From Desmonostoc muscorum FACHB-395 (GTDB lineage Bacteria; Cyanobacteriota; Cyanobacteriia; Cyanobacteriales; Nostocaceae), in the NCBI RefSeq assembly GCF_014698035.1, contig NZ_JACJSF010000010.1, forward strand, positions 1 through 64,000: 64,000 bases of DNA. The letters are read 5' to 3'. Both the position numbers and the translations under genes were made by a program. Of the stretch, positions 27,143 to 36,523 are shown piece by piece; position 1 is the first letter of the stretch; every line of letters begins with the position of its first letter. Under the pieces are notes generated by a model. The model was not told the DNA's origin and ran no database searches. It saw nothing but the letters and a program-made list of their open reading frames with translations.

Positions 27143-30100
27143 ATGTCTATAAGACGCAAATTTTTCAAGGCAGGAATATTTTTTTTAAAAAAACTTAGTA
27201 GCCAGTTTTTATCTACAATAAAAAAGCAAATCATTTGGCTACTAAGAACCCTTTTTACCACAGATAGAAAACGTGGTGCAGGAAATGCTGGGTTTGTTTT
27301 GCCAACGGTGGCGATGGTATCTTTAGTTGTTGTACTATTAACAACTGCAATTCTATTTCGATCTTTTGAACGTTCCAAAAATGCTAGTAATGTTCGAGTA
27401 AATGAGGCTGCACTTAATGCTGCTACTCCGGCAATTGATCGAGCTAGAGCTAAGATAAATAAGCTATTTCAAGACGGGCGACTACCACGAGCCACGCCAA
27501 CAGATGATGCGTTGTATTCTACTTTGAGCGGCAATATCAATGAATATACATTTGGTGATGAAACTCAACTGCAACTAGCTCTAAATACCGATCAAAAAGC
27601 AAAAAGAACCGAACAAACTGAAAAGGATAAGACATTAAATACTGCATGGCTATACCCTGTAGATACCGATAACAACGGCAAATTTGATAGCTACACGCTT
27701 TATGGGGTTTACTTTAGAAATCCCCCTATAAACGCTGGTGTATATAAATATGCCAGAAATCCATTAGAAGCAAGAACTTTACCAATGACTGCTGGTAATG
27801 TCAGTGCAGATTGTGGAGATACACTAGGCACAAGCGCTACCTTAGTAGGTAATACTGGCTGGTTTAAGGTGGGTAATAAGTTGAAAAAAGCCTTTTTTGT
27901 CTATACAGCAACTGTTCCTATTACCACTACACCAGCTAATACTAAGTATGAACTTTACAAAGGTAATAAAAGCTTTTCTGCTTTAGAGTATCAACAAGAG
28001 CGTATCCAAATTCCTGTAGTTAATAATGCTGTTCTTTATGAAGATGACATAGATATTAGCCCAGGTCCCATCTTTAGATTAAATGGACGAATTTTTACCA
28101 ATAGTAATTTGCTCACTGGTTCAGACGGAAATAATGTCAGGCTATTTCAAGTTAGCAGTAAGGATTCGTGCTTCTACGATGATGACAATGCCAAAATAGT
28201 AATTGGTGGAAATTTGGCTGCTGGTGGCTCCACAGATACAACTGACTTATCCAAGATCACCCAAGTGGATTTATTTAGAAAAGGAGAAGCTACCGATCCT
28301 GTTGTAGTCGATTTTGCCAAATCAACTACTCCAGCATCAGGCGAAGCTAACTTCATAGCTTATAACAGCCTTGCCTACACACAGCGCATCACTCGCCTAG
28401 TTAGCGCCCAAATAGCTACCACAGATACTGATCCTACAGAAGTTACCAAAGGTATTCAACAACAAAAAGATAAGCTTGGTTTATCAAGTTACACCACAGC
28501 AGAAAACGACGCACTACGCAAACAACAGCTACAGCTTTACTTTCAAAAGCGCACTCGCCGCATACCTTACAAAGAAGTTGCTGCTGGGAGTGCTGAATCA
28601 GTTGCATTAGGTACATACGCCACAACTACTCCGCTTCAAGGCAGTGGCGATACCCTACGCCCTGTAGATGCTTGGATGTATCCTACCGCTCCCACGGATG
28701 GGAAAACGGGTACTGGTTACACTAATTTAACACTAAGTATCAGCAGTAATAAACTGATACCTGGTGCAACGGAACCTACAAAACTAGAAAAAGACTATGG
28801 CGGAAAAGAACAATCCTTGGGTGACAGGGTTGTAATTGGTAACAATCTGCCTCAAATCTGGTGGGACAGCACTAAAAGCGGATTTGTTGGCCCAAATCCT
28901 CAAGATACGCAAACTATTAGTGGTGTTAACTGGGATCTACCAACAACACCTTCTACAACTCGCACTCGCCGCTCTCGCGTACAAATACTAGCTGATTTAG
29001 GCTCTACAGACCGAGATAAAGATTGGGAACTAGCAGCAGCGCAAGTCCCAAGTACCATACAAGACCCTGTTGGTGGTTTACGAGTGGTAACTGGTGCCGG
29101 GATTTATTTGCCTAACAATTTCACAGCCGCAAGTACTACCTTCACTTCAGCTGCCAAAGAAATTTGGTCTGATCTGATGCCAGTGCCTCAAGCTCCAGCA
29201 CCCACACAAAAGATTATTAAGCCATATTGGATGTATGATTACTCTGCTGTAGGCGCAACTAATTACTCTTCAATACAGTATAAATGGCCCGAAATTGCCG
29301 ATCCAACTAAGACACCATATCTGCGGATGCGAGCTACAGCTGTTTATCACTACAAAGCTACTAGTTACAACCAGCAAAGTCCACAGCCGATAGCTTGTGT
29401 AAGCAGCTTTTACGTCCCTACTAATAGTACTACTGCTAAAAATCAAACAGGACTTCCAGCTTGGGCTTCAGATGCTAATAGTTCAGCTACAGGTGGTCTA
29501 TCCAACAACGGCATAGTTTACGGGCCTCCAACCAAAACAGTTACTGATTATCAGGCGCTACTGACTTATCAATCCCAATTAAAATATCCAAAAGGAGATA
29601 TAAAAGGAGATCCAAAACGTCCAATAACTGATACAGCTAATACAGATTATTTAGCTGGACGTTCTATAGATGATGGACTGCTAACAAAAGCTTTAGCAAA
29701 AACAGCAGCAAATCGTACTCTCTCGGAACAATCTACAATTGATGCTGCAATTTGCGCCCTACAAATTTTAGACGGCAGTCTTTCCCCAGTAACCACTACA
29801 CCTCCTATTCCTCACGGTGCAATTCAAGAAACTGCCTTTTTAGATGCAAGGCAGATTAAGGCAAATCAAACAAGCACTACAAGTACTGATTACGATCTTG
29901 CAACAAAAGACAGACAACCTTTAGAAATTCGCGCCACAGTATTAGATATCAACTCGCTTCGCACTACTACATACGGTGCAGCAACTCCAGCGCAAGAATA
30001 CTTACTACCAAATAGTGGCATTATCTATGCTACTCGCAATGATGCACTGCCAGATTTGAGTTCAACAAAGACAGATCCAGAGGCGCAAAAACTTGAAAGC

Positions 30101-31744
30101 CCAGTGGATTATAAGCTTGACCCAACGCGCCGTCCTAATGCCATTATGCTGATCAACGGCTCAAAAATTGGTCGCGGCACAAGTAATGATTATCGAGACG
30201 TAGAGAAAGGGTTGATTTTAGCTACCAATTTGCCTGTTTACGTTAAAGGGAACTTTAATCTTCACACCCAAGAAGAGTTCACAACAGCATTGTCAGATGA
30301 TTGGAGCAATTTCTATACTCGCGCCAAAGCACAGCGCAATCCGAATTTCGCTTGTCGTCCAAATGACACAAGGCTACCAAACTGTACAACTGGCGATCTA
30401 TGGCGACCTGCATCTGTTTTGGCAGATTCTGTTACTTTACTTTCTAATAACTTTAGATTGGGCTACCGCGATGAGGGAGATTATGGCTGGAGTAATAGCT
30501 ATGATGCTCCATTCCCAATACCATCTGGCTTCTCACAATACAATAGCTTTGTCCCTGTAGCTCGATGGCGTGACACCACTACACTCATACCCAAAGACCT
30601 TGACTCAACTACAACAGGGTTCCAAGGTAGTTCCTACCTCAACAACTTTGTGACACCAATTGCGCTACAAATACCACCTGGCCCATATTTAACAGAAGTT
30701 TGCTCTGCAAGTAACTTAGCAGATTGTAGCGATTCTACAAAAGCGACAACTGCATGGACAATCCAGACAGCCTGCGGAAATGGAGGAGGTAATACGTTTT
30801 ATAATGGTCAAATTGTTGGTAAAAATGGAAATCCAAACAATAGTCGATTAAAAACAGGATACATTTTTGATGATCCAGCGACGGATTATTCAGGAGGATG
30901 CTTTCCTGCAACCGCTCCTCGGAGAATTGCTTTTGTACGTGATGCGACGACTGGGCAGTTAGTTACTCCTCTTCAAGTTTTAGGCGTTGATAACAATGGA
31001 AAGGTACAAATATTTCCTTTAGGGTCAAATACATCCACTACAGGATCAACACTATTACAATCATCACCCGATGTGTTCATGCCTTGGTTGAAGCCAGTTA
31101 TGGCTGGTGGTGTTGTCAATAGTTTTCAACCGGTTCTACAAATTAATCAACCTTTTGCTACTCCTCAAGACCCAGATAACACTGATAAGATTGTCTCTGG
31201 AACCAACCACAAGAATTGGTTGCAAACAGCTACTGAAACTACCTTTAATTTAATTGCTGTAGCTGGAGATACCCCAGCGCGTCCTACAGAAGATAATGGT
31301 GGTCTACACAACTTTGTACGCTTTTTAGAAAACTGGAACTCAACTGGTACACAGGCAACCGATGCTATTAAAGCTAGGATTAGTGGCACTTTCGTCCAAA
31401 CTAAACGAAGTGCTTATGCCACTGCATCATTCAGCACATCCATATCAACTCAATCTGATGATTTTAAATATAAGATTCAAGGTAATGACAGCAGAACTCC
31501 TTTCTATCTGGCTCCTACACGGCAATGGGGTTATGATGTAGCACTGCTATCTCAGTCGCCTGACTTATTAGCCCAAAAACTGGCAACCATACCAGATGAT
31601 TTGCCAGATGAGTACTTCCGGGAAGTTGGTCGAGATGATGCATGGGTGCAAAATTTGTTGTGTGCGAAAAAACCCGATACTAGCACTCCTCCTGTATATA
31701 CTGCTGCAATCGATTCCGATCAACGTCCTAGTAACTGCCCTTAA
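27143..31744 (+). CDS. hpsA: HpsA, hormogonium polysaccharide biosynthesis protein
   Basis: A 1533-residue secreted protein. Residues 1-49 are basic, followed by G50-F51-V-L-P-T-V and a 20-residue hydrophobic helix (to about 72) with R/K after it. This looks like the N-terminus of a type IV prepilin or minor pilin, but lacks the usual Glu5. The rest is Thr/Ser/Asn-rich, beta-type sequence with repeated Asp-containing loops and a few Cys, and no membrane helix. HpsA of Nostoc punctiforme is required for the hormogonium polysaccharide and gliding and is thought to be exported with the help of pilus-like machinery. Length, position and the pseudopilin genes behind it all fit. A hairpin lies between it and hpsB. 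Confidence 0.85.
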   Translation: MSIRRKFFKAGIFFLKKLSSQFLSTIKKQIIWLLRTLFTTDRKRGAGNAGFVLPTVAMVSLVVVLLTTAILFRSFERSKNASNVRVNEAALNAATPAIDRARAKINKLFQDGRLPRATPTDDALYSTLSGNINEYTFGDETQLQLALNTDQKAKRTEQTEKDKTLNTAWLYPVDTDNNGKFDSYTLYGVYFRNPPINAGVYKYARNPLEARTLPMTAGNVSADCGDTLGTSATLVGNTGWFKVGNKLKKAFFVYTATVPITTTPANTKYELYKGNKSFSALEYQQERIQIPVVNNAVLYEDDIDISPGPIFRLNGRIFTNSNLLTGSDGNNVRLFQVSSKDSCFYDDDNAKIVIGGNLAAGGSTDTTDLSKITQVDLFRKGEATDPVVVDFAKSTTPASGEANFIAYNSLAYTQRITRLVSAQIATTDTDPTEVTKGIQQQKDKLGLSSYTTAENDALRKQQLQLYFQKRTRRIPYKEVAAGSAESVALGTYATTTPLQGSGDTLRPVDAWMYPTAPTDGKTGTGYTNLTLSISSNKLIPGATEPTKLEKDYGGKEQSLGDRVVIGNNLPQIWWDSTKSGFVGPNPQDTQTISGVNWDLPTTPSTTRTRRSRVQILADLGSTDRDKDWELAAAQVPSTIQDPVGGLRVVTGAGIYLPNNFTAASTTFTSAAKEIWSDLMPVPQAPAPTQKIIKPYWMYDYSAVGATNYSSIQYKWPEIADPTKTPYLRMRATAVYHYKATSYNQQSPQPIACVSSFYVPTNSTTAKNQTGLPAWASDANSSATGGLSNNGIVYGPPTKTVTDYQALLTYQSQLKYPKGDIKGDPKRPITDTANTDYLAGRSIDDGLLTKALAKTAANRTLSEQSTIDAAICALQILDGSLSPVTTTPPIPHGAIQETAFLDARQIKANQTSTTSTDYDLATKDRQPLEIRATVLDINSLRTTTYGAATPAQEYLLPNSGIIYATRNDALPDLSSTKTDPEAQKLESPVDYKLDPTRRPNAIMLINGSKIGRGTSNDYRDVEKGLILATNLPVYVKGNFNLHTQEEFTTALSDDWSNFYTRAKAQRNPNFACRPNDTRLPNCTTGDLWRPASVLADSVTLLSNNFRLGYRDEGDYGWSNSYDAPFPIPSGFSQYNSFVPVARWRDTTTLIPKDLDSTTTGFQGSSYLNNFVTPIALQIPPGPYLTEVCSASNLADCSDSTKATTAWTIQTACGNGGGNTFYNGQIVGKNGNPNNSRLKTGYIFDDPATDYSGGCFPATAPRRIAFVRDATTGQLVTPLQVLGVDNNGKVQIFPLGSNTSTTGSTLLQSSPDVFMPWLKPVMAGGVVNSFQPVLQINQPFATPQDPDNTDKIVSGTNHKNWLQTATETTFNLIAVAGDTPARPTEDNGGLHNFVRFLENWNSTGTQATDAIKARISGTFVQTKRSAYATASFSTSISTQSDDFKYKIQGNDSRTPFYLAPTRQWGYDVALLSQSPDLLAQKLATIPDDLPDEYFREVGRDDAWVQNLLCAKKPDTSTPPVYTAAIDSDQRPSNCP

Positions 31745-31754
31745 AATTTCATAC

Positions 31755-31799
31755 TACTCTCCTAAACTGTAACTTTCACTTTAGGGGAGTAAGATTTTT
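31755..31799 (+). terminator. Hairpin with T-run between hpsA and hpsB
   Basis: TACTCTCCTAAA (31755-31766) pairs with TTTAGGGGAGTA (31780-31791) with one G-T pair, followed by AGATTTTT. This has the shape of an intrinsic terminator. If leaky, it would lower expression of hpsB onward relative to hpsA, a common arrangement where the first product is needed in bulk. Confidence 0.6.
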
Positions 31800-31848
31800 C
31801 AATTACGTTTTGGAATGCAAATTGGTATCAGAAGCTGGTGATAAGTTA

Positions 31849-32565
31849 ATGATTAAGCACAAACTACAGCAACAAATCATCCCTGCTGATGAGTCTGGTT
31901 TTACGATTATTGAGTCTTTGGTAGCAATAGTTATAGTTGCTATTTTAATGGCAGCGATCGCACCTGCGATCGTCATCTCAACAGCAACCCGCGTTCAGTC
32001 TCGACGAGTGGAACTTGCAACCCAAGCAACAAAAGCATTTATTGATGCCATCAGAATTGGAGCAATTACAGGGCCAAGTACAATCATTGCACGCGATCCT
32101 GCAAATGCAACTACAACGCGAAATGTTTCAAATTCAACTCAAGCAGCAGCCTATTTAATTAGCAGTACAGAGATGCCCGTTCCGCAACCAAGTGATACGA
32201 ATTTGTATTGCTTTAAGGTTACTGATGGCACTATTACTACTACTAGTACTACAGGTTGTAGGGATAAGCCCTTTGAGCAGTTTTACATTCAAGCTGCTCA
32301 AGTTAAAGTCACAGGTAGTTCGGTAAACGACGGTTATCGTCTAGCAATTCGGGTTTATCGAACAGATATTGACTTTAGTAAAACTATAACAGCCAATACA
32401 GGGAACTCGAATAATGATAAGAAAACACAAAAAACTTTCACAGGCGGATTAGGCGATCGCCAAGCACCATTAATCGAAATGACAACCGACATTGGCAACA
32501 CTAACACTACATTTCAGGCTTTATGCCGACGACTGGGTAATGCAACAAATCAAGCTTGCCAGTAA
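31849..32565 (+). CDS. hpsB: HpsB, hormogonium polysaccharide secretion pseudopilin
   Basis: A 238-residue pseudopilin. A short basic leader ends at ESG|FTIIESLVAIVIVAILMAAIAPAI: the prepilin peptidase site (G before F), conserved Glu5 of the mature protein, then the hydrophobic assembly helix. The C-terminal domain is Thr/Ser-rich and has cysteines in DTNLYCFKV, TTGCRD and the final ALCRRLGNATNQACQ. The ATG at 31849 is preferred; the TTG at 31810 would add 13 residues not typical of a leader. Processed by PilD, it should build a short pilus-like fibre in the periplasm for export of the polysaccharide or HpsA. Confidence 0.85.
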   Translation: MIKHKLQQQIIPADESGFTIIESLVAIVIVAILMAAIAPAIVISTATRVQSRRVELATQATKAFIDAIRIGAITGPSTIIARDPANATTTRNVSNSTQAAAYLISSTEMPVPQPSDTNLYCFKVTDGTITTTSTTGCRDKPFEQFYIQAAQVKVTGSSVNDGYRLAIRVYRTDIDFSKTITANTGNSNNDKKTQKTFTGGLGDRQAPLIEMTTDIGNTNTTFQALCRRLGNATNQACQ

Positions 32566-32631
32566 AAAGCTAGGCAGTTTCACATTATGCGATGCTCACT
32601 GTGCATTTATCACTAAAGAGAATTCCAGAAT

Positions 32632-33612
32632 ATGGTGAGTACACTAAAATTCTTACTCAAAAGCCAGCTGACACGTTCTAAAGTGGTTCAGCAAGTTGGC
32701 GGTTTTACTATGATTGAATTGTTGATTGCCATGATCCTGGCATTCCTGATCCTCACGCCGTTGCTAGGATTCATGGTTAACATTATGGACACAGACCGAA
32801 AGGAGCAAGCAAAGGCAAATTCTGAGCAAGAAATTCAAGCTGCGTTAGATTATATTTCCCGTGATTTACAACAGGCAATTTATCTTTATGATGCTGATGG
32901 AATTGAAGCTATCAAAAGTCAATTACCTAATTCGAGCGCGACAGATAGAGTCCCCGTTCTTGTCTTTTGGAAGCGAGAATTAGTTAATCAAGCGCTTACA
33001 ATTACAGGAACCGAAAAAGATGACACGTTTGTGTACTCATTGGTTGCCTATTATTTGATTAAAGACGCTACTTCTAGTTCTACTTGGTCTAATGCAGCTC
33101 GGATTGCGAGATGGCAAATTAAAGATGGTGTACCAGCTAGTACTGGTGTTGATTGTACTGGCTACACTGGCAAATATATTAGTGGTAATTGTCCTAGTCC
33201 AGGTTTTACCCTATTTAAACTCGATGGAGTAGGCACTATTAATGACAAGATGAATGCTTGGGTAAAAGCCACAGAAACTTATACTGCTGATACTACAGTA
33301 CTTATTGACTTTATTGATCAAACCAAGACTGATGATACAACACCAGCACCTGCGGCAACTTGTCCTACTGATAACAACACATGGCAAAAAGTATCACCAA
33401 ACACTGCTAGCTTTAATACACGTAATACTGGCAAAATGACTGGTTTCTATGCGTGTATCGATAGGGTTAACACAACAGCGCAGGTAACTTTACGAGGCAA
33501 TGCACTCGCACGTTTACAAAGCAATAACCTTAATTACACAGATATCAACAAAACTTATTTTCCAAGTGCAAGTATACGCGTACAAGGGCGCGGATACTTA
33601 TTTACTAAATAA
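32632..33612 (+). CDS. hpsC: HpsC, hormogonium polysaccharide secretion pseudopilin
   Basis: A 326-residue PilW-like pseudopilin. A leader of about 24 residues ends VGG|FTMIELLIAMILAFLILTPLLGF, with the prepilin cleavage site and Glu5. The mature helix continues into SEQEIQAALDYISRDLQQAIYLYDADG, a pattern common to PilW/GspJ-type minor pilins. The C-terminal half is a Cys-containing beta domain (C in VDCTGY, GNCPSPG, ATCPTD and YACIDR). The start ATG is at 32632, 66 bases after hpsB, in an operon. Confidence 0.82.
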   Translation: MVSTLKFLLKSQLTRSKVVQQVGGFTMIELLIAMILAFLILTPLLGFMVNIMDTDRKEQAKANSEQEIQAALDYISRDLQQAIYLYDADGIEAIKSQLPNSSATDRVPVLVFWKRELVNQALTITGTEKDDTFVYSLVAYYLIKDATSSSTWSNAARIARWQIKDGVPASTGVDCTGYTGKYISGNCPSPGFTLFKLDGVGTINDKMNAWVKATETYTADTTVLIDFIDQTKTDDTTPAPAATCPTDNNTWQKVSPNTASFNTRNTGKMTGFYACIDRVNTTAQVTLRGNALARLQSNNLNYTDINKTYFPSASIRVQGRGYLFTK

Positions 33613-33650
33613 GTGCTGAAAATTCAAGGATTAATTAATGGCAGCTAATT

Positions 33651-34343
33651 ATGGGAAAGTTAAGTTTGAAGTTATTTAACCCAAACAGTAGAAATGAAAC
33701 CAGTAAACAGCGATGTTTAATTCACAGACTACGCTATGCTTCTGGATACACCCAACAAGATGCTGGCTTTAGCTTGCTGGAATTAATCGTAGTGATGGTG
33801 ATGATTGGAATTTTAGCAGCGATCGCAGCTCCTGGTTGGCTTGCCTTTGTGAATCGGCAGAAAGTGAATAAGGTTAACGACGCTGTTTTAGCCGCACTGC
33901 AAGAAGCACAGCGCGAAGCTAAAAACAAAAAACTTAGCTACAGTGTCAGTTTTCAGAAAAATAGCACAACCCAAAATGCAGAGGTTGCTGTTTATAATAC
34001 CAATGCTGGAAGCCCTACATGGAAACCTTTAGGAGCAGATGTAGGCATCAGCTCTGATAAATTTCTGCTAGGTGCAAATCTCACCAGTCAAAACACTGCT
34101 GGTTCATCTGTCTCTTACACTTTAAGTGCGTCAACAAAAATTACCTTTGACTATATGGGGACTCTACCAAACGCAAGCTTTGGAACACCTGTAGCCCCTT
34201 CGACAGAGCCACCTGGGTTAAAAATAGTGGTAGCTGTACCAAGCTCTGCAAACTCCACATCGGCTAGTAGCGTCAAGCGATGCGTCATTGTGAAAACTCT
34301 CTTAGGCTCAATGCTCACAGCACAAGATGATAAATGCAGTTAA
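33651..34343 (+). CDS. hpsD: HpsD, GspH/FimT-type pseudopilin
   Basis: A 230-residue pseudopilin with a long leader (about 43 residues). It ends DAG|FSLLELIVVMVMIGILAAIAAPGW, carrying Glu5, then QREAKNKKLSYSVSFQ as in GspH/FimT-type minor pilins. The C-terminus has the segment VKRCVIVKTLLGSM, followed by a second Cys, so a disulfide loop is likely. The same C-terminal segment recurs in the pseudopilin at 37558-38118, so the two are paralogs on either side of the glycosyltransferases. The next gene follows after 200 bases containing a hairpin. Confidence 0.75.
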   Translation: MGKLSLKLFNPNSRNETSKQRCLIHRLRYASGYTQQDAGFSLLELIVVMVMIGILAAIAAPGWLAFVNRQKVNKVNDAVLAALQEAQREAKNKKLSYSVSFQKNSTTQNAEVAVYNTNAGSPTWKPLGADVGISSDKFLLGANLTSQNTAGSSVSYTLSASTKITFDYMGTLPNASFGTPVAPSTEPPGLKIVVAVPSSANSTSASSVKRCVIVKTLLGSMLTAQDDKCS

Positions 34344-34393
34344 GTAGCTTATGCAGGAATCTTCATTTCAAATTACGTAATAATACTGTATAT

Positions 34394-34438
34394 AAAACTG
34401 CACATTGATAGCAAAATTAAAACATCAGGTGCAGTTTT
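34394..34438 (+). terminator. Hairpin between hpsD and hpsE
   Basis: Perfect 10-bp arms AAAACTGCAC (34394-34403) and GTGCAGTTTT (34429-34438) with a 25-base AT-rich loop. The arm ends in T's. The long loop makes a strong terminator less certain; it may mark the border between the pseudopilin and glycosyltransferase parts of the locus. Confidence 0.45.
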
Positions 34439-34543
34439 AATGTTCGATAGATTTATAGATTTATTTAAGAGCCAGTAATAAACTAGCTATTGGTTCAATA
34501 TATAAATTAAAAAGCGTCTTAATCAAAATGTAAATTTTGTCAC

Positions 34544-35503
34544 ATGACTGAAAATCTTGATATTACTATAGCGATCCCAACTTATAACGGTGAAAGTCGT
34601 TTACCAGAACTATTAGAACGGCTACAAAACCAACTTCACACCGAAAATTTAACTTGGGAAATTATAGTTGTAGACAACAACAGCACTGATAACACAGCTA
34701 AAGTTGTTGAAACCTATCAACAAAATTGGCGGTGTTCTTACCCTTTGAAGTATTGCTTTGAAGCACAACAGGGGGCAGCCTATGCCCGAAAAAGAGCAGT
34801 TGCAGAAGCTAAAGGTAGATTAATAGGTTTTCTAGATGATGACAACTATCCAGTATCAAATTGGGTATATGCAGCTTATACTTTTGGTGAAAAATACCCC
34901 AAAGCGGGAGCTTATGGCAGCCAAATTCACCCCGACTGGGAAGTAGAACCACCAGAAAACTTTCAGAGAATTGCCCCATTTTTAGCAATTACAGAGCGAG
35001 GTGATTTACCGTTATTATATGAAGCATCTAAAAAATTGCTACCTCCCTCTGCCGGACTTGTAGTGCGTAAACAAGCGTGGTTAGAAAGCGTGCCAGATAA
35101 GGCGATTTTAACTGGGAGAGTTAAAGGCAATATGCTTACCAGTGAAGACTTAGAAATGTTGTCTTATATCCAAAAATCAGGATGGGAAATTTGGTATAAC
35201 CCAGAAATGGAAATTTCCCATAAAATACCTAGTTTCCGTTTGCAAAAAGACTATTTAATTCCCTTTTTTAGAGGAATTGGACTTAGCCGTTATGTAACTA
35301 GAATGGTTAATATCAAACAGATATATAGACCGATTGCTCTTTTATCTTATATGATAAATGACTTACGTAAAATTACTTTACACTTACTTAAATACCGAAC
35401 TAGACTCAAACGCGATTTGGTAGTTGCTTGCGAAATGGAACTTTTTTTTAGTAGCTTCGTTAGCCCTTTTTACCTTTGGAAAAATGGATATTTTAAAAAA
35501 TAA
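34544..35503 (+). CDS. hpsE: HpsE, hormogonium polysaccharide glycosyltransferase
   Basis: A 319-residue GT2 enzyme with no N-terminal helix. The start DITIAIPTYNGESRLPELLE, then VVDNNSTDNT, QQGAAYARKRAVAEAKG and GFLDDDNYP (the D-D-D acidic cluster) are the standard GT-A elements. A second part, LLPPSAGLVVRKQAWLE and GWEIWYNPEMEISHKIP, is typical of this subgroup. HpsE-HpsG are the glycosyltransferases of the hps locus needed for hormogonium polysaccharide. It ends TAA directly followed by the ATG of the next gene. Donor and linkage are unknown. Confidence 0.82.
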   Translation: MTENLDITIAIPTYNGESRLPELLERLQNQLHTENLTWEIIVVDNNSTDNTAKVVETYQQNWRCSYPLKYCFEAQQGAAYARKRAVAEAKGRLIGFLDDDNYPVSNWVYAAYTFGEKYPKAGAYGSQIHPDWEVEPPENFQRIAPFLAITERGDLPLLYEASKKLLPPSAGLVVRKQAWLESVPDKAILTGRVKGNMLTSEDLEMLSYIQKSGWEIWYNPEMEISHKIPSFRLQKDYLIPFFRGIGLSRYVTRMVNIKQIYRPIALLSYMINDLRKITLHLLKYRTRLKRDLVVACEMELFFSSFVSPFYLWKNGYFKK

Positions 35504-36523
35504 ATGATCAAAGCATTAAATATTATGGTCAACTTATCAGTTGAAAGTTTAGATATTAGCATAGCTATCCCTGCCTATAACGGAGCAACCCGTTTACCTA
35601 AAGTTTTAGATAAGCTATTAAACCAGATAGGAGTAGAAAAACTTAATTGGGAAATTATTATTGTAGATAACAATAGTTCTGATAACACATCTGAAATAAT
35701 CCAGAATTACCAAAAAATATATGATATAAATTGTCGGTTAAGATATTTTTTAGAACCCAAACAGGGAGCAGCTTTTGCAAGATTGCGGGCAGTGCGTGAA
35801 GCAAGAGGTGAGCTAATAGCGTTTTTAGATGATGATAATTTACCTGATCCTGATTGGTTAGCTCAAGCATATACCTTTGGATTAGAACATCCTCAAGCAG
35901 GTGCTTGGAGCGGACAGATTCATGGGGATTTTGAAGTAAAGCTGCCAGAAAATTTTGAAAGAATTCAAGCTTTTTTAGCAATCAGAGAACATGGTTCAAA
36001 TCCGCATTTATTTGATGCAGAAAATTTAAGACTACCTCCTGCGGCAGCGCTTGTTGTGAGAAAACAAGTATGGTGTGAAAATGTACCAGAACAACCGAAT
36101 TTAAGCGGCAAATTACCTGGTATTTTTGTGCAGGGTGATGACTATGAACCATTGCTTTATATACATTATGCAGGCTGGGAAATTTGGTATAACCCTAACA
36201 TGCATACTTATCATCAAATACCACATTGGCGGCTGGAAAGAGATTATTTACTGACTTTGGCACGTGGCTGTGGCTTGTGTATTTTTCAGCTACGTTTGAT
36301 AAATGCTAAAAATTGGCAAAAACCAATAATTTTTGTGAAAACAATTTTAGGAAACTTACGTAGAGTATTACAGCACCTCATTCAGTATAGAGGGCAATTT
36401 AAAACTAATCTAATTGCTCTTTTTGAGCTTAACTTTTACTTAGCTAGTATGATGAGTCCCTTTTATTCTTTAAGATGCAAGTTAGACAAAATCTTGAAAA
36501 CAAGAAGTGTACAACATGATTAA
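35504..36523 (+). CDS. hpsF: HpsF, hormogonium polysaccharide glycosyltransferase
   Basis: A 339-residue GT2 enzyme, clearly a tandem paralog of the preceding gene: DISIAIPAYNGATRLPKVL, IVDNNSSDNT, KQGAAFARLRAVREARG, AFLDDDNLPDPDW, LPPAAALVVRKQVWCE and GWEIWYNPNMHTYHQIP line up element by element. The start ATG (35504) abuts the upstream stop; a second ATG at 35525 would remove seven residues. The C-terminus is basic and hydrophobic, suggesting a peripheral membrane protein. The last eight bases overlap the next gene (ATGATTAA), a translational-coupling arrangement. Confidence 0.78.
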   Translation: MIKALNIMVNLSVESLDISIAIPAYNGATRLPKVLDKLLNQIGVEKLNWEIIIVDNNSSDNTSEIIQNYQKIYDINCRLRYFLEPKQGAAFARLRAVREARGELIAFLDDDNLPDPDWLAQAYTFGLEHPQAGAWSGQIHGDFEVKLPENFERIQAFLAIREHGSNPHLFDAENLRLPPAAALVVRKQVWCENVPEQPNLSGKLPGIFVQGDDYEPLLYIHYAGWEIWYNPNMHTYHQIPHWRLERDYLLTLARGCGLCIFQLRLINAKNWQKPIIFVKTILGNLRRVLQHLIQYRGQFKTNLIALFELNFYLASMMSPFYSLRCKLDKILKTRSVQHD

